From NCBI RefSeq assembly GCF_014647855.1, contig NZ_BMPZ01000002.1:636317-700316 (forward strand): DNA of 64,000 nt. Reading direction: 5' to 3'. Positions 45,370-55,293 of this stretch are shown here, one piece after another. The DNA is from Shewanella gelidii. GTDB lineage: Bacteria; Pseudomonadota; Gammaproteobacteria; Enterobacterales; Shewanellaceae. A program made the translations under genes and the position numbers. How positions within the stretch are numbered: the first letter of the stretch is position 1; each line of letters starts with the position of its first letter. The notes beneath the pieces are model-generated. The model ran no database searches. It worked only from the letters and a program-made list of their open reading frames with translations, and was not told the origin of the DNA.

Positions 45370-46749
45370 ATGTTTGTTGGTTTTGATTATGGAAGTGCCA
45401 ATTGCGCGGTTGGGATCATTCAGAATGGTCAAGTTGAACTCGTTAAAATAACCGCCGATAGCGCTTATATGCCTTCAATGCTTTATGCAATGGATAGAGA
45501 ATTAATTGCAGAAGCAGTGCTAAGAATTTTGCCCAAGAACCAGCAAGCGGAATATAGCCAAGCGCGATCCGCGCAATTGAGTCTTGCAAAACGCGTAAGG
45601 CATGAGTTAGACCTTGATGTGGATGAGGTCGGTGTTTTTGTGGGTGAACAAGCGTTAGAGGCCTACTTAGACATGCCTGAGGAAGGGTTTTATGTTCGCT
45701 CTCCGAAGTCATTTTTGGGTGCCACGGGTCTAAGAGCTGAACAAATAGGCCTGTTTGAAGATATTGTCACTTTGATGATGCATCACGTGAAGTGTAAAGC
45801 TGAGCTGCAAACACATCAAACATTGACCCATGCGGTTATTGGTCGGCCCGTGAATTTTCAAGCGATTGGTGGCGAAGACAGTAATCAGCAAGCACAAAGT
45901 ATTCTCCGCATAGCTGCGAACCGTGCTGGATTTAGTCAGGTGGAATTCCTATTTGAACCCATTGCCGCAGGGATGGATTACGAAGCACGTCTTACACAAG
46001 ATAAAACTGTTTTAGTGGTGGACGTTGGTGGTGGTACAACTGACTGCTCTATGGTGAGAATGGGGCCAAGTCATTGTCACAAGACTGAACGTGCACAAGA
46101 CTTTCTTGGCCATAGTGGTCAACGCATTGGAGGCAATGATTTAGATATTGCCTTGGCGATGTATGGAATAATGCCAAAAATGGGTCTGCATAGTGATCTA
46201 GTCACCGGACGCCCCATGCCGAGTAAACCGTTTTGGAATGCAGTTGCTGTGAATGATATTAGTGCGCAGCGGGATTTCGCGACGTTAACGAGCCGCAAAA
46301 ATATTGAAAGTTTAATAAAAGATGCGCAGCAACCACAAAAGTTGCAACGATTGTTAAAAGTGCAACAGCAACAATTGGGCTATCTAATCGTGCGCCAAGC
46401 GGAACTGAGCAAAATCGCGCTTTCTGATGCACAGCAAACGGTCATTGATTTAACTTGCATCGAGGCAAATTTAGAAACTTCAGCCAGCCAGTCCATACTT
46501 GCGCAAGCAGTAACTGCACCTATGAGCAAAGTCATTAGTTTAATGAAAGATGTCGTAGCTCAAGCTGGTGTGGAGCCAGATTTAGTCTATGTTACGGGGG
46601 GCACGGCGAAAAGCCCGGTGATCTACAATCAAATTTCTCGGCTGTTTCCTGAGACAGAAGTCGTCATTGGTGACCATTTTGGCAGTGTCACTGCAGGTTT
46701 AACGCATTGGGCTCAGAAAGCTTTTTCATCTATAAATGATTCCCTGTAA
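45370..46749 (+). CDS. yegD: Hsp70-family protein YegD
   Basis: 459 residues. It has the actin-like ATPase fold: FVGFDYGSANCAVGI (phosphate 1), FEPIAAGMDYEARL, VLVVDVGGGTTDCSMVRMG (phosphate 2), RIGGNDLDIALA and LVYVTGGTAKSPVIYNQI (adenosine). It lacks the substrate-binding domain of DnaK, as in YegD. The cellular role is unknown. AAAGG precedes ATG 45370. Confidence 0.93.
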   Translation: MFVGFDYGSANCAVGIIQNGQVELVKITADSAYMPSMLYAMDRELIAEAVLRILPKNQQAEYSQARSAQLSLAKRVRHELDLDVDEVGVFVGEQALEAYLDMPEEGFYVRSPKSFLGATGLRAEQIGLFEDIVTLMMHHVKCKAELQTHQTLTHAVIGRPVNFQAIGGEDSNQQAQSILRIAANRAGFSQVEFLFEPIAAGMDYEARLTQDKTVLVVDVGGGTTDCSMVRMGPSHCHKTERAQDFLGHSGQRIGGNDLDIALAMYGIMPKMGLHSDLVTGRPMPSKPFWNAVAVNDISAQRDFATLTSRKNIESLIKDAQQPQKLQRLLKVQQQQLGYLIVRQAELSKIALSDAQQTVIDLTCIEANLETSASQSILAQAVTAPMSKVISLMKDVVAQAGVEPDLVYVTGGTAKSPVIYNQISRLFPETEVVIGDHFGSVTAGLTHWAQKAFSSINDSL

Positions 46750-46798
46750 AGTATCTATCACTATATTGTCACCAATCGCGAAAAAGTAGGACTACACG

Positions 46799-47287
46799 AT
46801 GAAATCTAAGCTTGCTATTTATACTAAATATATTTTGATTGGCGCTTTTTGTGCCGGTGTTAGTGGTTGTGGTGATGATGTTGGTAAGGTCAGCTTAGGG
46901 TTATTTACGACAAAAGATGTTGTGATTGACGCTCGGAAAGATCCCAAAATCGCAGGGGTTACTTGTCACATTAGCCGAGTTGAGGCTGATTTAGATTTTG
47001 CCGATCCATCGGATATGAGTATCGCATGTCGCCAAACAGGGCCTATTTTGCCTCAAGATATTGATAGCATTGATAAATCAAAGAATGGTGAAGTTGTCTT
47101 TAAAGAGTCTTTGAGTATTCTATTTAAGTCGCTCAAAGTGAGACGAATATATGATGCTCAAAATCAGACGTTGCTTTACTTGTCATATTCGACCAAAGAA
47201 ACTGAAGGTAGCCATAAGCATGCTTTATCGAGCGTACCACTGTTTGGTACTCAAGCTTGGGGCGGATCTAGTAAGGCTAATAACTAG
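46799..47287 (+). CDS. creA: CreA family lipoprotein
   Basis: 162 residues. The signal peptide ends in GVSGC, a lipobox; CreA of E. coli is periplasmic. VGKVSLGLFTTKDVVIDARKDPKIAGVTCHISR and FKESLSILFKSLKVRRIYDAQNQTLLYLSYS are the CreA signature. Function unknown. AGGA precedes ATG 46799; 49 bases after yegD, so co-transcription is possible. Confidence 0.9.
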   Translation: MKSKLAIYTKYILIGAFCAGVSGCGDDVGKVSLGLFTTKDVVIDARKDPKIAGVTCHISRVEADLDFADPSDMSIACRQTGPILPQDIDSIDKSKNGEVVFKESLSILFKSLKVRRIYDAQNQTLLYLSYSTKETEGSHKHALSSVPLFGTQAWGGSSKANN

Positions 47288-47315
47288 TCTCTAAATATCG
47301 AAAGTTATTTTGAAT

Positions 47316-47353
47316 TGGCGCGGTACAGTTAAAGCTGTATCGCGCCATTTTTT
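47316..47353 (+). terminator. Intrinsic terminator
   Basis: TGGCGCGGTACAG and CTGTATCGCGCCA pair with one G-T wobble, followed by a run of T. Confidence 0.85.
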
Positions 47354-47370
47354 AATGTGAAGATGTTAAG

Positions 47371-48312
47371 TCAGCTGGGTGATTGAGCTTTAGCCTGTAA
47401 ATAATCCAATGCGCCTACGATTGCCGCAACTTGTGCTTGATTGCAGTCATCAGCATTCACTTGAGGGCTATCGGGGTATACTTCTGTAGTCGTGCAATAT
47501 TTGGCATGACTTAAGCCTGCACATAGTCCAAGTGCTTTGGTTGGATAGTTGATCACGCCCTGTTGTGTAACATCTGCACCAATGATCTGTCCTTGCCCGT
47601 CAGCTGGTGCAATGTGCGTTACTTTGGCGACGGATTCAATGATCGCACGTTGAAACTCAGGTTGCGGGGACAAGGTATCACCCACTAAATAGAAGCCGTC
47701 TGGGATCGAACCCGCTTGATAAGGCACGCCATCTCTTGCTGCCAGAGCAGGGCGAAACTCTAGTTCATCCGTATCCGTGGTTTCATGTAAATCAATGTGC
47801 GCGAGAATTGGCTTGTGTTGATTTTCAATATCTTCTACAAGTTGCATCAGTGCTGCAGACTCTTCTGCTGGGCTGTCGTGATAAAATGATCGATTTGGGT
47901 CTATGGCACTTGGGTTCCATCGATTGATCGTTTCATAACCCCAAGGGCTGACACAAGGCGCGATAATAAAGTTAAAAAACTTTTCATAATCGCTCGCCTT
48001 TGTTTGTACAAAGGTGATAGCGCCATGTACACCACTTGACTCGTAACCGTGTACGCCGCCAGTAATGAGAATAGTTGGCTTGTCGTCGTCCCAATTATTT
48101 GATTTCAAGGCAAACAGTGGATAGATTTCTGGGGCATAGGTTAGGGCGCCATATTGAATCAATTCAAATTGTTCAGAGAGCGGTTGGATTTTACTGGCCA
48201 CTTCTTCTAAGTAGCTCCGACGAATTTGACAAGTTTGATACCAAGCTTGTTTATCTTCTTCACTCCAAGGCTGGCCCATCGTGCCAATTGGATAGAAAGC
48301 ATTTTGATTCAT
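47371..48312 (-). CDS. M14-type zinc carboxypeptidase-like protein
   Basis: 313 residues. GGVHGYESSG (H-x2-E zinc ligands), IDLHETTD (third His) and TTTEVYPD (catalytic Glu) define the M14/succinylglutamate desuccinylase superfamily. RWNPSAIDPNRSF gives the substrate Asn-Arg. No signal peptide, so cytoplasmic. The substrate is unknown; peptides or N-acyl amino acids are both possible. Confidence 0.88.
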   Translation of the reverse strand: MNQNAFYPIGTMGQPWSEEDKQAWYQTCQIRRSYLEEVASKIQPLSEQFELIQYGALTYAPEIYPLFALKSNNWDDDKPTILITGGVHGYESSGVHGAITFVQTKASDYEKFFNFIIAPCVSPWGYETINRWNPSAIDPNRSFYHDSPAEESAALMQLVEDIENQHKPILAHIDLHETTDTDELEFRPALAARDGVPYQAGSIPDGFYLVGDTLSPQPEFQRAIIESVAKVTHIAPADGQGQIIGADVTQQGVINYPTKALGLCAGLSHAKYCTTTEVYPDSPQVNADDCNQAQVAAIVGALDYLQAKAQSPS

Positions 48313-48805
48313 GTGTCGTGTAACCCCATCATTTTATAGTATCGAGGCAATATAGAGGACTCTCTGTATCGACTCAATATATCTTTTGAAAAGCGGTAAA
48401 TTTGAATTGTTTCTAAGCCCCAGACAATTCTGCTCAAGTCTGTGAAAAATAGGGCTAAGCGAAAGATTTTTTGCGTGCATCGCGGTTATGTGGCTTCGGC
48501 TGGAAATTTTAGATATAAGATGTAATACAAAATTACTGCATTTTGTCATTCGAAAGTATTATAGTTGGTATAGGTAAATACAGTTATGGCGATTGGATTT
48601 ACTTGGATACAGAAATGCGTACCATAAACACATGTAAAGCATGATCTTTGTCTGCGCTATCCAAAAGCTAATCTGATATATTTGCTGCATCTTTTTATGA
48701 GGTCAGTCAAAAGTATTTGATTCAACCATCCTTTTTGAAGAATACAACAACAGAATACCCACTGTTTTTCCGCCGAAATAATAACCTGTTCGATTGGAGT
48801 TTTTG
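48313..48805. other. 493 bases between divergent genes, no gene seen
   Basis: AT-rich divergent promoter region of the M14 peptidase and the EAL-HDOD genes. Short open frames lack ribosome sites. No clear operator found. Confidence 0.45.
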
Positions 48806-50020
48806 ATGTACACCTATGTTGCCCGACAACCTATTTTTGATGCTGAGAATAAGGTGATCGCTTATGAATTGCTGTATCGAGACGGGGACAAAAACTGCTT
48901 TCCAAACATTGATTCGAATGAAGCGACATCGAAGATTATTGCGCAAAATCATTTGATGTCAGGATTTGAGTCCATCGTGCAGGATAAAATGGCGTTCATC
49001 AATTTTAGTGAAGATACAATTTTACATCACTTTCCAACGTCAATTGATCCTGAGCAGGTATATATTGAAGTTTTGGAAACCGTGAATATTACTCCAGAAC
49101 TCGTTAAAGCATGCCAAGAATTACATCGATTAGGTTATCGCTTAGCTTTTGACGATTTTGACTTTGACTCTAAATGGGACCCATTGCTGCCCTACATTTC
49201 GATGATCAAAGTTGATGTTCAGCAATTCAGCATTATCCAAATTTCGAAGAACATTCGACAGCTCGAAGGTTCGGGGATAATTTTGTTGGCCGAAAAAGTA
49301 GAAACCGAAACAGAGTTTGTTCGCCTGAGACATTTAGGGTTTCAGTATTTTCAAGGGTACTACTTCGCACGGCCTGAAATGTTTAAGCAAAAGAATATTG
49401 CACCCAGTAAGCAAAACCTGTTGCAATTGATGGCCGAGTCGGCGAAACCACACCTTGATCTCGAAGTCGTTAGCACAATCATTGAGCGCGATGTTTCACT
49501 GTCATATAAGTTATTGCGATTTATAAATAGTTCAGCGTTTGCTAAGCGTCAGGAAATCGCGTCGCTAAAACATGCGTTGTCATACATGGGAGAAGTTGAG
49601 GTTAAGAAGTTTATCTCGCTCATCGCCCTTGCAAAACTCGCGGAAGATAAAAACCCTGAGTTAACCAATATGGCGATTATACGTGCCAAGTTTTGTTCAA
49701 ATTTGTCAGCTTATAAAAATGAGTCGCAGAATCCACCCTCAGCATTTTTAACCGGTCTTTTTTCATTGATTGATGTGATGTTAGATATGGAACTAGGCCT
49801 TGCCTTAGAAAAGCTGCCGGTACAAGAGCAGATTAAGCTTGCACTCACTGACAAGGTGGGCAGTCTCGGTGGCTATTTAGAGCTCATTCGGGCATTTGAA
49901 CAAGCTAATTGGGTGCAGGTTGACAACTTGAGTAAACAACTTGCGGTGCCGAATCAATGTATATTGACGGCGTATACCGAAGCTATACAATGGGCAAATA
50001 GTTTCGAAAATATCCAATAA
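48806..50020 (+). CDS. EAL-HDOD signalling protein (COG3434)
   Basis: 404 residues. The N-terminal EAL-like domain begins YVARQPIFDAENKVIAYELLYRDG; here EAL is replaced by ELL. The DDF motif (LAFDDFDFDS), IKVD and AEKVE are kept. Members are usually inactive cyclic-di-GMP domains that act as binding partners. The C-terminal HDOD domain follows (SVSYKLLRFINSSAFAKRQEIASLKHALSYMG-like). GGAG lies 6 bases before ATG 48806, and this start is chosen over 48794. Confidence 0.92.
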   Translation: MYTYVARQPIFDAENKVIAYELLYRDGDKNCFPNIDSNEATSKIIAQNHLMSGFESIVQDKMAFINFSEDTILHHFPTSIDPEQVYIEVLETVNITPELVKACQELHRLGYRLAFDDFDFDSKWDPLLPYISMIKVDVQQFSIIQISKNIRQLEGSGIILLAEKVETETEFVRLRHLGFQYFQGYYFARPEMFKQKNIAPSKQNLLQLMAESAKPHLDLEVVSTIIERDVSLSYKLLRFINSSAFAKRQEIASLKHALSYMGEVEVKKFISLIALAKLAEDKNPELTNMAIIRAKFCSNLSAYKNESQNPPSAFLTGLFSLIDVMLDMELGLALEKLPVQEQIKLALTDKVGSLGGYLELIRAFEQANWVQVDNLSKQLAVPNQCILTAYTEAIQWANSFENIQ

Positions 50021-50219
50021 TATTGGGATTTATAGGCTGCTCTCGTTGCATTCGGGTTTACAGCCTCCTGTCTTACTTATGCGCCAAAAATTCAAATCGC
50101 ATTTTGGCTTTTCCGAGCTAATTCCGCGTTCAATAATTCAATTCAACCACTTAACCCATTTGATACGAAGTAAAGTGATTGTTTTTTATTCTTGGGTGAC
50201 TCTAAATATCTTTCGTGTG

Positions 50220-51410
50220 TTATGAAAGCACGGCATGAAAGCGTTCAAATGCCGCTTCAAGATCGGCAATGAGATCCTGTGGATCTTCTAAGCCAATATG
50301 TAGACGAATGAGTGGTTTTGTACTATCCCACGGGGTTGCGGTTCGGATGCTATCGATACCGCTAACCGCAAGAATGAGGCTTTCATATCCTCCCCATGAA
50401 AACCCCATTTTGAAATGCTGCATGTTTTCAACAAAAGCTGTGGTTGCTTTTAGATTGCCCTGCTTAAGAACGAAAGAAAACAAACCATTGGCGCCACTAA
50501 AATCACGCTTGAAAAACTCATGACCTGGGCATGTTGCAAAAGCGGGGTGGCGAACATGATCAACTTCGGCACGCTCAGCAAGCCAGTTGGCGATCAGTAA
50601 TGCGTTCTTTTCATGCTGTGCCATACGAACGCCCAATGTTCTTAAGCCCCGTGCTGCAAGATATACATCATCAGGGGAAGTGCATTGGCCAAGCAAATAG
50701 CTGTTTTCTCTAAGCTTATCCCAGTGCTCTTCATTGGCGGTTGCTGTTCCCATCATCACATCCGAGTGGCCCACGATGTATTTCGTCGCTGCTTGAATTG
50801 AGATGTCTACGCCCATGTCAAAAGGACGGCAGTTGATAGGCGAGGCCCAAGTGTTGTCTAGCACAACACTTAAGCCGTGTTGATGTGCGATAGCCGCGAG
50901 CGTTGGCACATCTTGCACTTCCATCGTGATCGAACCTGGTGATTCAAGAAATAACACTTTGGTGTTTGGACGAATAAGCAACTCTATATCTGCGCCAATC
51001 ATCGGATCATAGTAGGTCGTTTCAACACCAAATCCGGCTAAAATATTATCGCAGAGCGCCCGAGTGGGCTCGTAAGTTGAATCCACCATTAGCAAGTGAT
51101 CACCAGCTTTCAGTAATGACAACAAAGTGCCACTGATTGCTGCAGATCCTGATGGGTAGAGTGCCGTCCCGACTCCGCCTTCAAGCTCTGCGATAGCGGA
51201 TTGAAAGGCAAAGTGAGTCGGTGTACCTCGGCGCCCGTAGAACATTTCACCATTTGCTTTGTGCTTGATGGCGTGGCGCATATCGTCCATGGTGTCAAAA
51301 ATTACAGTAGAGGCTCTATAAACGGGTGGGTTGACCACACCTTGGGACCATTTTTTGTCGCGACCTAGGCTGACGATTTGGGTATCAAGTTGCTGTTTTT
51401 CTTTGCTCAT
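50220..51410 (-). CDS. metC: Cystathionine beta-lyase
   Basis: 396 residues, fold-type I PLP enzyme. It converts cystathionine to homocysteine in methionine synthesis. GMFYGRRGTPTHFAFQSAIAELEGG-like block, LYPSGSAAISGTLLSLLK, DNTWASP and the PLP Lys in QAATKYIVGHSD are present, with SWGGYESL near the end typical of MetC rather than MetB. ATG 51410 follows AGG 9 bases upstream; the frame extends to 51452 without support. Confidence 0.93.
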   Translation of the reverse strand: MSKEKQQLDTQIVSLGRDKKWSQGVVNPPVYRASTVIFDTMDDMRHAIKHKANGEMFYGRRGTPTHFAFQSAIAELEGGVGTALYPSGSAAISGTLLSLLKAGDHLLMVDSTYEPTRALCDNILAGFGVETTYYDPMIGADIELLIRPNTKVLFLESPGSITMEVQDVPTLAAIAHQHGLSVVLDNTWASPINCRPFDMGVDISIQAATKYIVGHSDVMMGTATANEEHWDKLRENSYLLGQCTSPDDVYLAARGLRTLGVRMAQHEKNALLIANWLAERAEVDHVRHPAFATCPGHEFFKRDFSGANGLFSFVLKQGNLKATTAFVENMQHFKMGFSWGGYESLILAVSGIDSIRTATPWDSTKPLIRLHIGLEDPQDLIADLEAAFERFHAVLS

Positions 51411-51637
51411 ATGTCGTTGCCTGTCCTTAATGGTATGGTGATGGATTACCACTGCTTTGCGTGTGCGACGGATTTAAAAGATTAATCTTAACACCAACGT
51501 TGATCTTTGGAAGTCATAAACCTACATAGCTGAGTAATTTGCGCTTTGTTGTGTGTCATGCGCTAGCTTCACTCCAATTGAATTCTCATGTTATCCTTTG
51601 CGCATTATGCTAAGTCGTTCAATAGAAGGATTTTTAA

Positions 51638-52270
51638 ATGAAAAAGCTCAGTATGGTATTTGCAGTGGCTGTAGGAGTGAGTACTGTTGGTGCAACGGGT
51701 GCGCTAGCACATGGTAATCACCAAGATAAAAAAGAACTTTTATTGGACTGGATGGTTGGACACTTTGATAGTGAACAGCAATCTATCGCAGATAAAGATT
51801 TCTTTAATATCCACCTCAATATGAAGCGTATTTGGTTACAACAAAAAGATGCTTGGATTTATGTTGAACAAGCGGCTGCGTCTCATCTTGAAAAGCCATA
51901 TCGACAGCGTGTGTATCAAGTTCAAGCACTGTCAAAAACTGAGTTTGTCAGTAAAGTCTTTACCTTTGATAATCCTCTAAATTATGCCGGCGAGTACAGC
52001 AAACTTAGGCCTCTTGCCTCCTTGACGCCTAAAGATTTGGCATTAAAGCCGGGCTGCGCTGTTTATTTAAGTTGGAATGAAGCCAGTCAAAGTTTTTCTG
52101 GTGCGACAGATAACAGTACTTGTAAAAGCACCCTCAGGGGAGCAAGTTATGCCACATCAGAAGTTACGGTCACCAAAGATCAAATATTAAGTTGGGACCG
52201 TGGCTGGAATGGGCAAGGTGAGCAAGTCTGGGGAGCCGTAAAAGCCGGGTATCAGTTTATGCGCCGTTAA
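51638..52270 (+). CDS. CpcT/CpeT family exported protein
   Basis: 210 residues with a signal peptide (MVFAVAVGVSTVGATGALA). FNIHLNMKRIWLQQKDAWIYVEQAAASHLEKPYRQRVYQV, GCAVYL, CKSTLRGASYATSEV and SWDRGWNGQGEQVWGA are the CpcT/CpeT signature. In cyanobacteria these attach bilins; here there are no phycobiliproteins, so the role is unknown. AGAAGGA precedes ATG 51638. Confidence 0.88.
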   Translation: MKKLSMVFAVAVGVSTVGATGALAHGNHQDKKELLLDWMVGHFDSEQQSIADKDFFNIHLNMKRIWLQQKDAWIYVEQAAASHLEKPYRQRVYQVQALSKTEFVSKVFTFDNPLNYAGEYSKLRPLASLTPKDLALKPGCAVYLSWNEASQSFSGATDNSTCKSTLRGASYATSEVTVTKDQILSWDRGWNGQGEQVWGAVKAGYQFMRR

Positions 52271-52332
52271 TTTCGGTTCCTTTAAGCATGTTCATTCAGT
52301 GCGCTCAAAAAGAAAGGCGGCGTCTGTAGGCT

Positions 52333-53358
52333 TTAATCTATTGGCCACACTTCAATTGCGCCATCTGAGCTTAGCGTCGTGAGTGTTCTGCTGTTCGTTT
52401 GTGGATGATGAGTGTCAGCTGTGGTTTCAACCATCGACAGTACCGTCGTTCCTGCCGTATATGCTTTGAGTTGCCATTGGCTTAGTTGTTTGCCTGTGGC
52501 TACGTCCCATTGAAAGACTTTGTTTTTCGATGTGGCGGTAATGAGTTCCGTGCCTTGGCGAATAAATAGCGCTTTTCGGAAGTAGCGGTAGCGACCCCAG
52601 AACTCTAAAGTAGGAAAGCTTGCATGGGTGATTAGATCTAAAGTTTTGTGATTATCTAACGCGTCCGCTAAAAAAATGCGCTGTGCTTTTGTGTCAAGCG
52701 CTGCGCTATTCATTCGCTGCGGAAACTCATATCGTTTTATAATGTCCCCTGTATTTGTAGACCAAATTAGGGCGCTGCCGTCATGACTTGTTGAAAACAC
52801 CTGTTCATCGGCCGAATACAATTCGACATGGCTTACATTCGCATCATGTTGCTTAAACTGAGAAAGCTGATTGCTCTGGCGGTTAATCGTTAAAATGGCG
52901 CCATCGCTCATGCCCACCAACATAAACCCAGCATCGTGATTGAGATAAAGACTGCTAATGCTAGCATCTGGATTAAAACTCTTTGCTTGCCACTGTAAAA
53001 CCCGAGTTCCATCTTTTAAGTTAAATAGTATCAGTTGTTGTTTGCCTGCAACTGCGAGTTGTTGCTGGTTGCCCGAGAGTGCTAATTTGAATATGGGGAC
53101 GGAAAAATCATCACTGGACCAATGATAAATAGGTTGACTACTTTCGGTGTTCCAGACAATGACGTCACTTTTTCTATTGAGTGTTACGGCCATTGAAGCT
53201 TGAGAAGAAAGAACGCCATCAATGAGGGTCTCTTGCGTCAGGCGTTTGGTTTGAACGGAAGCAAGTTCGTTGCTTGCTTGTTCACAGCCTGCCAACAAAA
53301 CCAAAAGGCCCACCATGATTGCTCTTACTGGTTTAATAAGAAATGTTAATTTATGCAC
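52333..53358 (-). CDS. WD40-repeat lipoprotein
   Basis: 341 residues. The signal peptide ends in LLVLLAGC, a lipobox. The rest reads as degenerate WD40 repeats (VSHVELYSADEQVFSTSHDGSALIWSTNTGDIIKRYEF; ATSKNKVFQWDVATGKQLSQW; LSSDGAIEVWPID), so a beta-propeller facing the periplasm is expected, with a scaffold role inferred. The GTG start lacks a clear RBS; ATG 53316 is an alternative. Confidence 0.87.
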   Translation of the reverse strand: MHKLTFLIKPVRAIMVGLLVLLAGCEQASNELASVQTKRLTQETLIDGVLSSQASMAVTLNRKSDVIVWNTESSQPIYHWSSDDFSVPIFKLALSGNQQQLAVAGKQQLILFNLKDGTRVLQWQAKSFNPDASISSLYLNHDAGFMLVGMSDGAILTINRQSNQLSQFKQHDANVSHVELYSADEQVFSTSHDGSALIWSTNTGDIIKRYEFPQRMNSAALDTKAQRIFLADALDNHKTLDLITHASFPTLEFWGRYRYFRKALFIRQGTELITATSKNKVFQWDVATGKQLSQWQLKAYTAGTTVLSMVETTADTHHPQTNSRTLTTLSSDGAIEVWPID

Positions 53359-53613
53359 GTGCGCGCCAAAACAGATAGAGATAATGAAGAATCATAACAG
53401 GCTTCTGTTTAAGCGAGCTAGAATTGCTGTGACATTGATCACGCATTGCTTGACAGTCAGCAGAAACTTCATAAAACTAAGCTCCCTTTATATCTGATAA
53501 TTAAAACAAAAATGAGTGCTGCATGATGTATTGTTGCTGATAGTTGGCATTCATCTGCCGGCTGCTTGCTCTATTTATGATTTACATTCAATTGAGTGAA
53601 AAGAGGAGTAGAA

Positions 53614-54786
53614 ATGGGTGTAAGAATTGTAATGTTGATTACCCTTCTTTTGGGGCTTTGGGGTTGCAGTCGTCATCAAGCGCTTACGAATTCAGAGTCT
53701 CAACTAGGTGCTGCTGCGCTGCCAATTAATTATGCGCTGTTTCAACAGCAAGAATCTATAGTGGAATCAGATACGCTATTTTTGCTTTCCGAAGAGCACC
53801 AGCAAGATTTTTTAGCCGATTTTAATTATCGACTCTCGCGGGGAGTTAGGCCACATATTGCACTTTCAGAGTTCTTGGAAACGCGACTCGATAATTTTAC
53901 ATTTTATGGTGCCACCTATGTCGCAGATCAAGCGTGGTCGTTGAATAAAGGCAATTGTATGAGTTTGGCGATGTTAACCACAGCGCTTGCTCAATTAGTT
54001 GATTTAGAAATTGATTACCGAGAAGTGAACACATTACCCGTTTTTGAAAAAAATAATAATTTGCTACTTTCTTCAACCCATGTGCAGACTCGCGTTTTTG
54101 AACCTTCTCAGGAAAAAAATAATCATATTTCGTATACGCGAGCAAATGTAGTCGTAGACTACTTCCCTGTGAATACCAACTATGCAGGTAAACATGTGAA
54201 TTCGAACCAATTTATTGCGATGTATTATCGCAATAAAGCGGCTGATGCATTGATCCTAGATGATATCAATTTGGCTTTTTCATATACAATGCAGGCGTAT
54301 GAACATGCCCCTCAAGATATTGAAGTATTGAATCTGCTAGCTGTTTTGCACCGTCGCCAAGGCGATGTAAAAACTGCTGAAGATATTTATCTATTTGGGC
54401 TACAGGTTAATCCAAATAGCCTCAGCTTACTGACGAATTATATTGTGTTGTTAGAAAAGAATGGGCGCCAGAGCTTAGCAAACGAGTATAGAGAAAAAAT
54501 GCTCACGCTGAATGACCCGAATCCTTATATTTGGTTGGAGCAAGCTTATCGAGCTGAAGCCGCTGGTGAGCAAAGCAGAGCGAAAATACTATTTGATAAG
54601 ACATTAGAGCTCGCTCCCTATGTACAGCCTGCCTATATTGGACTCTATCGAATTTATTTGTCTCAAGGTCGGCACTTAAAGGCGAAAAAGACTCTGAAAC
54701 AGGCGTTAGAATGGTCTTATGAAAAAGAAGAGCGCCAGTTATATAAATTTAAATTGTATAATTTGAATTCCGAATCTTCCCAGTAA
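53614..54786 (+). CDS. Transglutaminase-like/TPR lipoprotein
   Basis: About 390 residues. The signal peptide ends in LGLWGC, a lipobox. Residues ~70-190 resemble a transglutaminase-like domain with the Cys in NKGNCMSLAML; the fold's His and Asp are not obvious, so catalysis is uncertain. TPR repeats follow (DIEVLNLLAVLHRRQGDVKTAEDIYLFGLQVNPNS; LAPYVQPAYIGLYRIYLSQGRHLKAKKTL). GAGGAG precedes ATG 53614. Function unknown. Confidence 0.85.
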   Translation: MGVRIVMLITLLLGLWGCSRHQALTNSESQLGAAALPINYALFQQQESIVESDTLFLLSEEHQQDFLADFNYRLSRGVRPHIALSEFLETRLDNFTFYGATYVADQAWSLNKGNCMSLAMLTTALAQLVDLEIDYREVNTLPVFEKNNNLLLSSTHVQTRVFEPSQEKNNHISYTRANVVVDYFPVNTNYAGKHVNSNQFIAMYYRNKAADALILDDINLAFSYTMQAYEHAPQDIEVLNLLAVLHRRQGDVKTAEDIYLFGLQVNPNSLSLLTNYIVLLEKNGRQSLANEYREKMLTLNDPNPYIWLEQAYRAEAAGEQSRAKILFDKTLELAPYVQPAYIGLYRIYLSQGRHLKAKKTLKQALEWSYEKEERQLYKFKLYNLNSESSQ

Positions 54787-55243
54787 AACCGGAATAGGGA
54801 AATGCTTGATGCCTCCATGCTGCCAGTATACATCTGGTAGTGTTGGTGTCTGTGGCTTAACGGTGATGCAGTATCGATGAGGCAGCAAATACGAGTCATG
54901 TCTACGGAGTTTCGATGCTGAATTGGAGGCTTTGATATACACGCGAGCCCTTGCTTCAGGGCCGACGTTCAAGTGGTAGTTGGCACTAGATAGTATCGAT
55001 TTCCCCAACCCCTGATTTTATAATTGTTCGAGCGACTACCGGAGAGGTAGAATTGACAAGCAGCTTATGTCGCATTTGATGGCGTAGCAAATGTAAACCG
55101 TTCAGCGCTTCATGGAATGAAAAGAGCGCTCTTATCCCATGGCTTTTTCTTCTGCTCTTTGTGGTTTAAATGTCATTAAAGTCGCTTAAATCAGGGAGAT
55201 TTGCCTTGAGTCATTTGCTCGAAGAGTGAAAGCGTGTGAACAA
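54787..55243. other. About 460 bases without a convincing gene
   Basis: Holds two open frames on the minus strand that overlap the end of the TPR gene (longest 54739-55008); neither has a ribosome site and both run antisense into the coding sequence. A small hairpin CTACC-GGAGA-GGTAG lies near 55040. May be a degenerate gene or repeat. Confidence 0.4.
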
Positions 55244-55267
55244 AAAAGAGAGCCTTGGCTCTCTTTT
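55242..55267 (-). terminator. Terminator of purMN
   Basis: AAAGAGAGCC-TT-GGCTCTCTTT; the minus strand continues into TTTTTT, so it ends the purMN transcript. Confidence 0.8.
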
Positions 55268-55293
55268 GGAATATCACGACTACAGAATCTGCA

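Noticed and set aside
54739..55008. 89-codon minus-strand frame after the TPR gene
   Set aside because: It runs antisense into the TPR gene, has no ribosome site and no recognisable domain. I keep the region as possibly degenerate.
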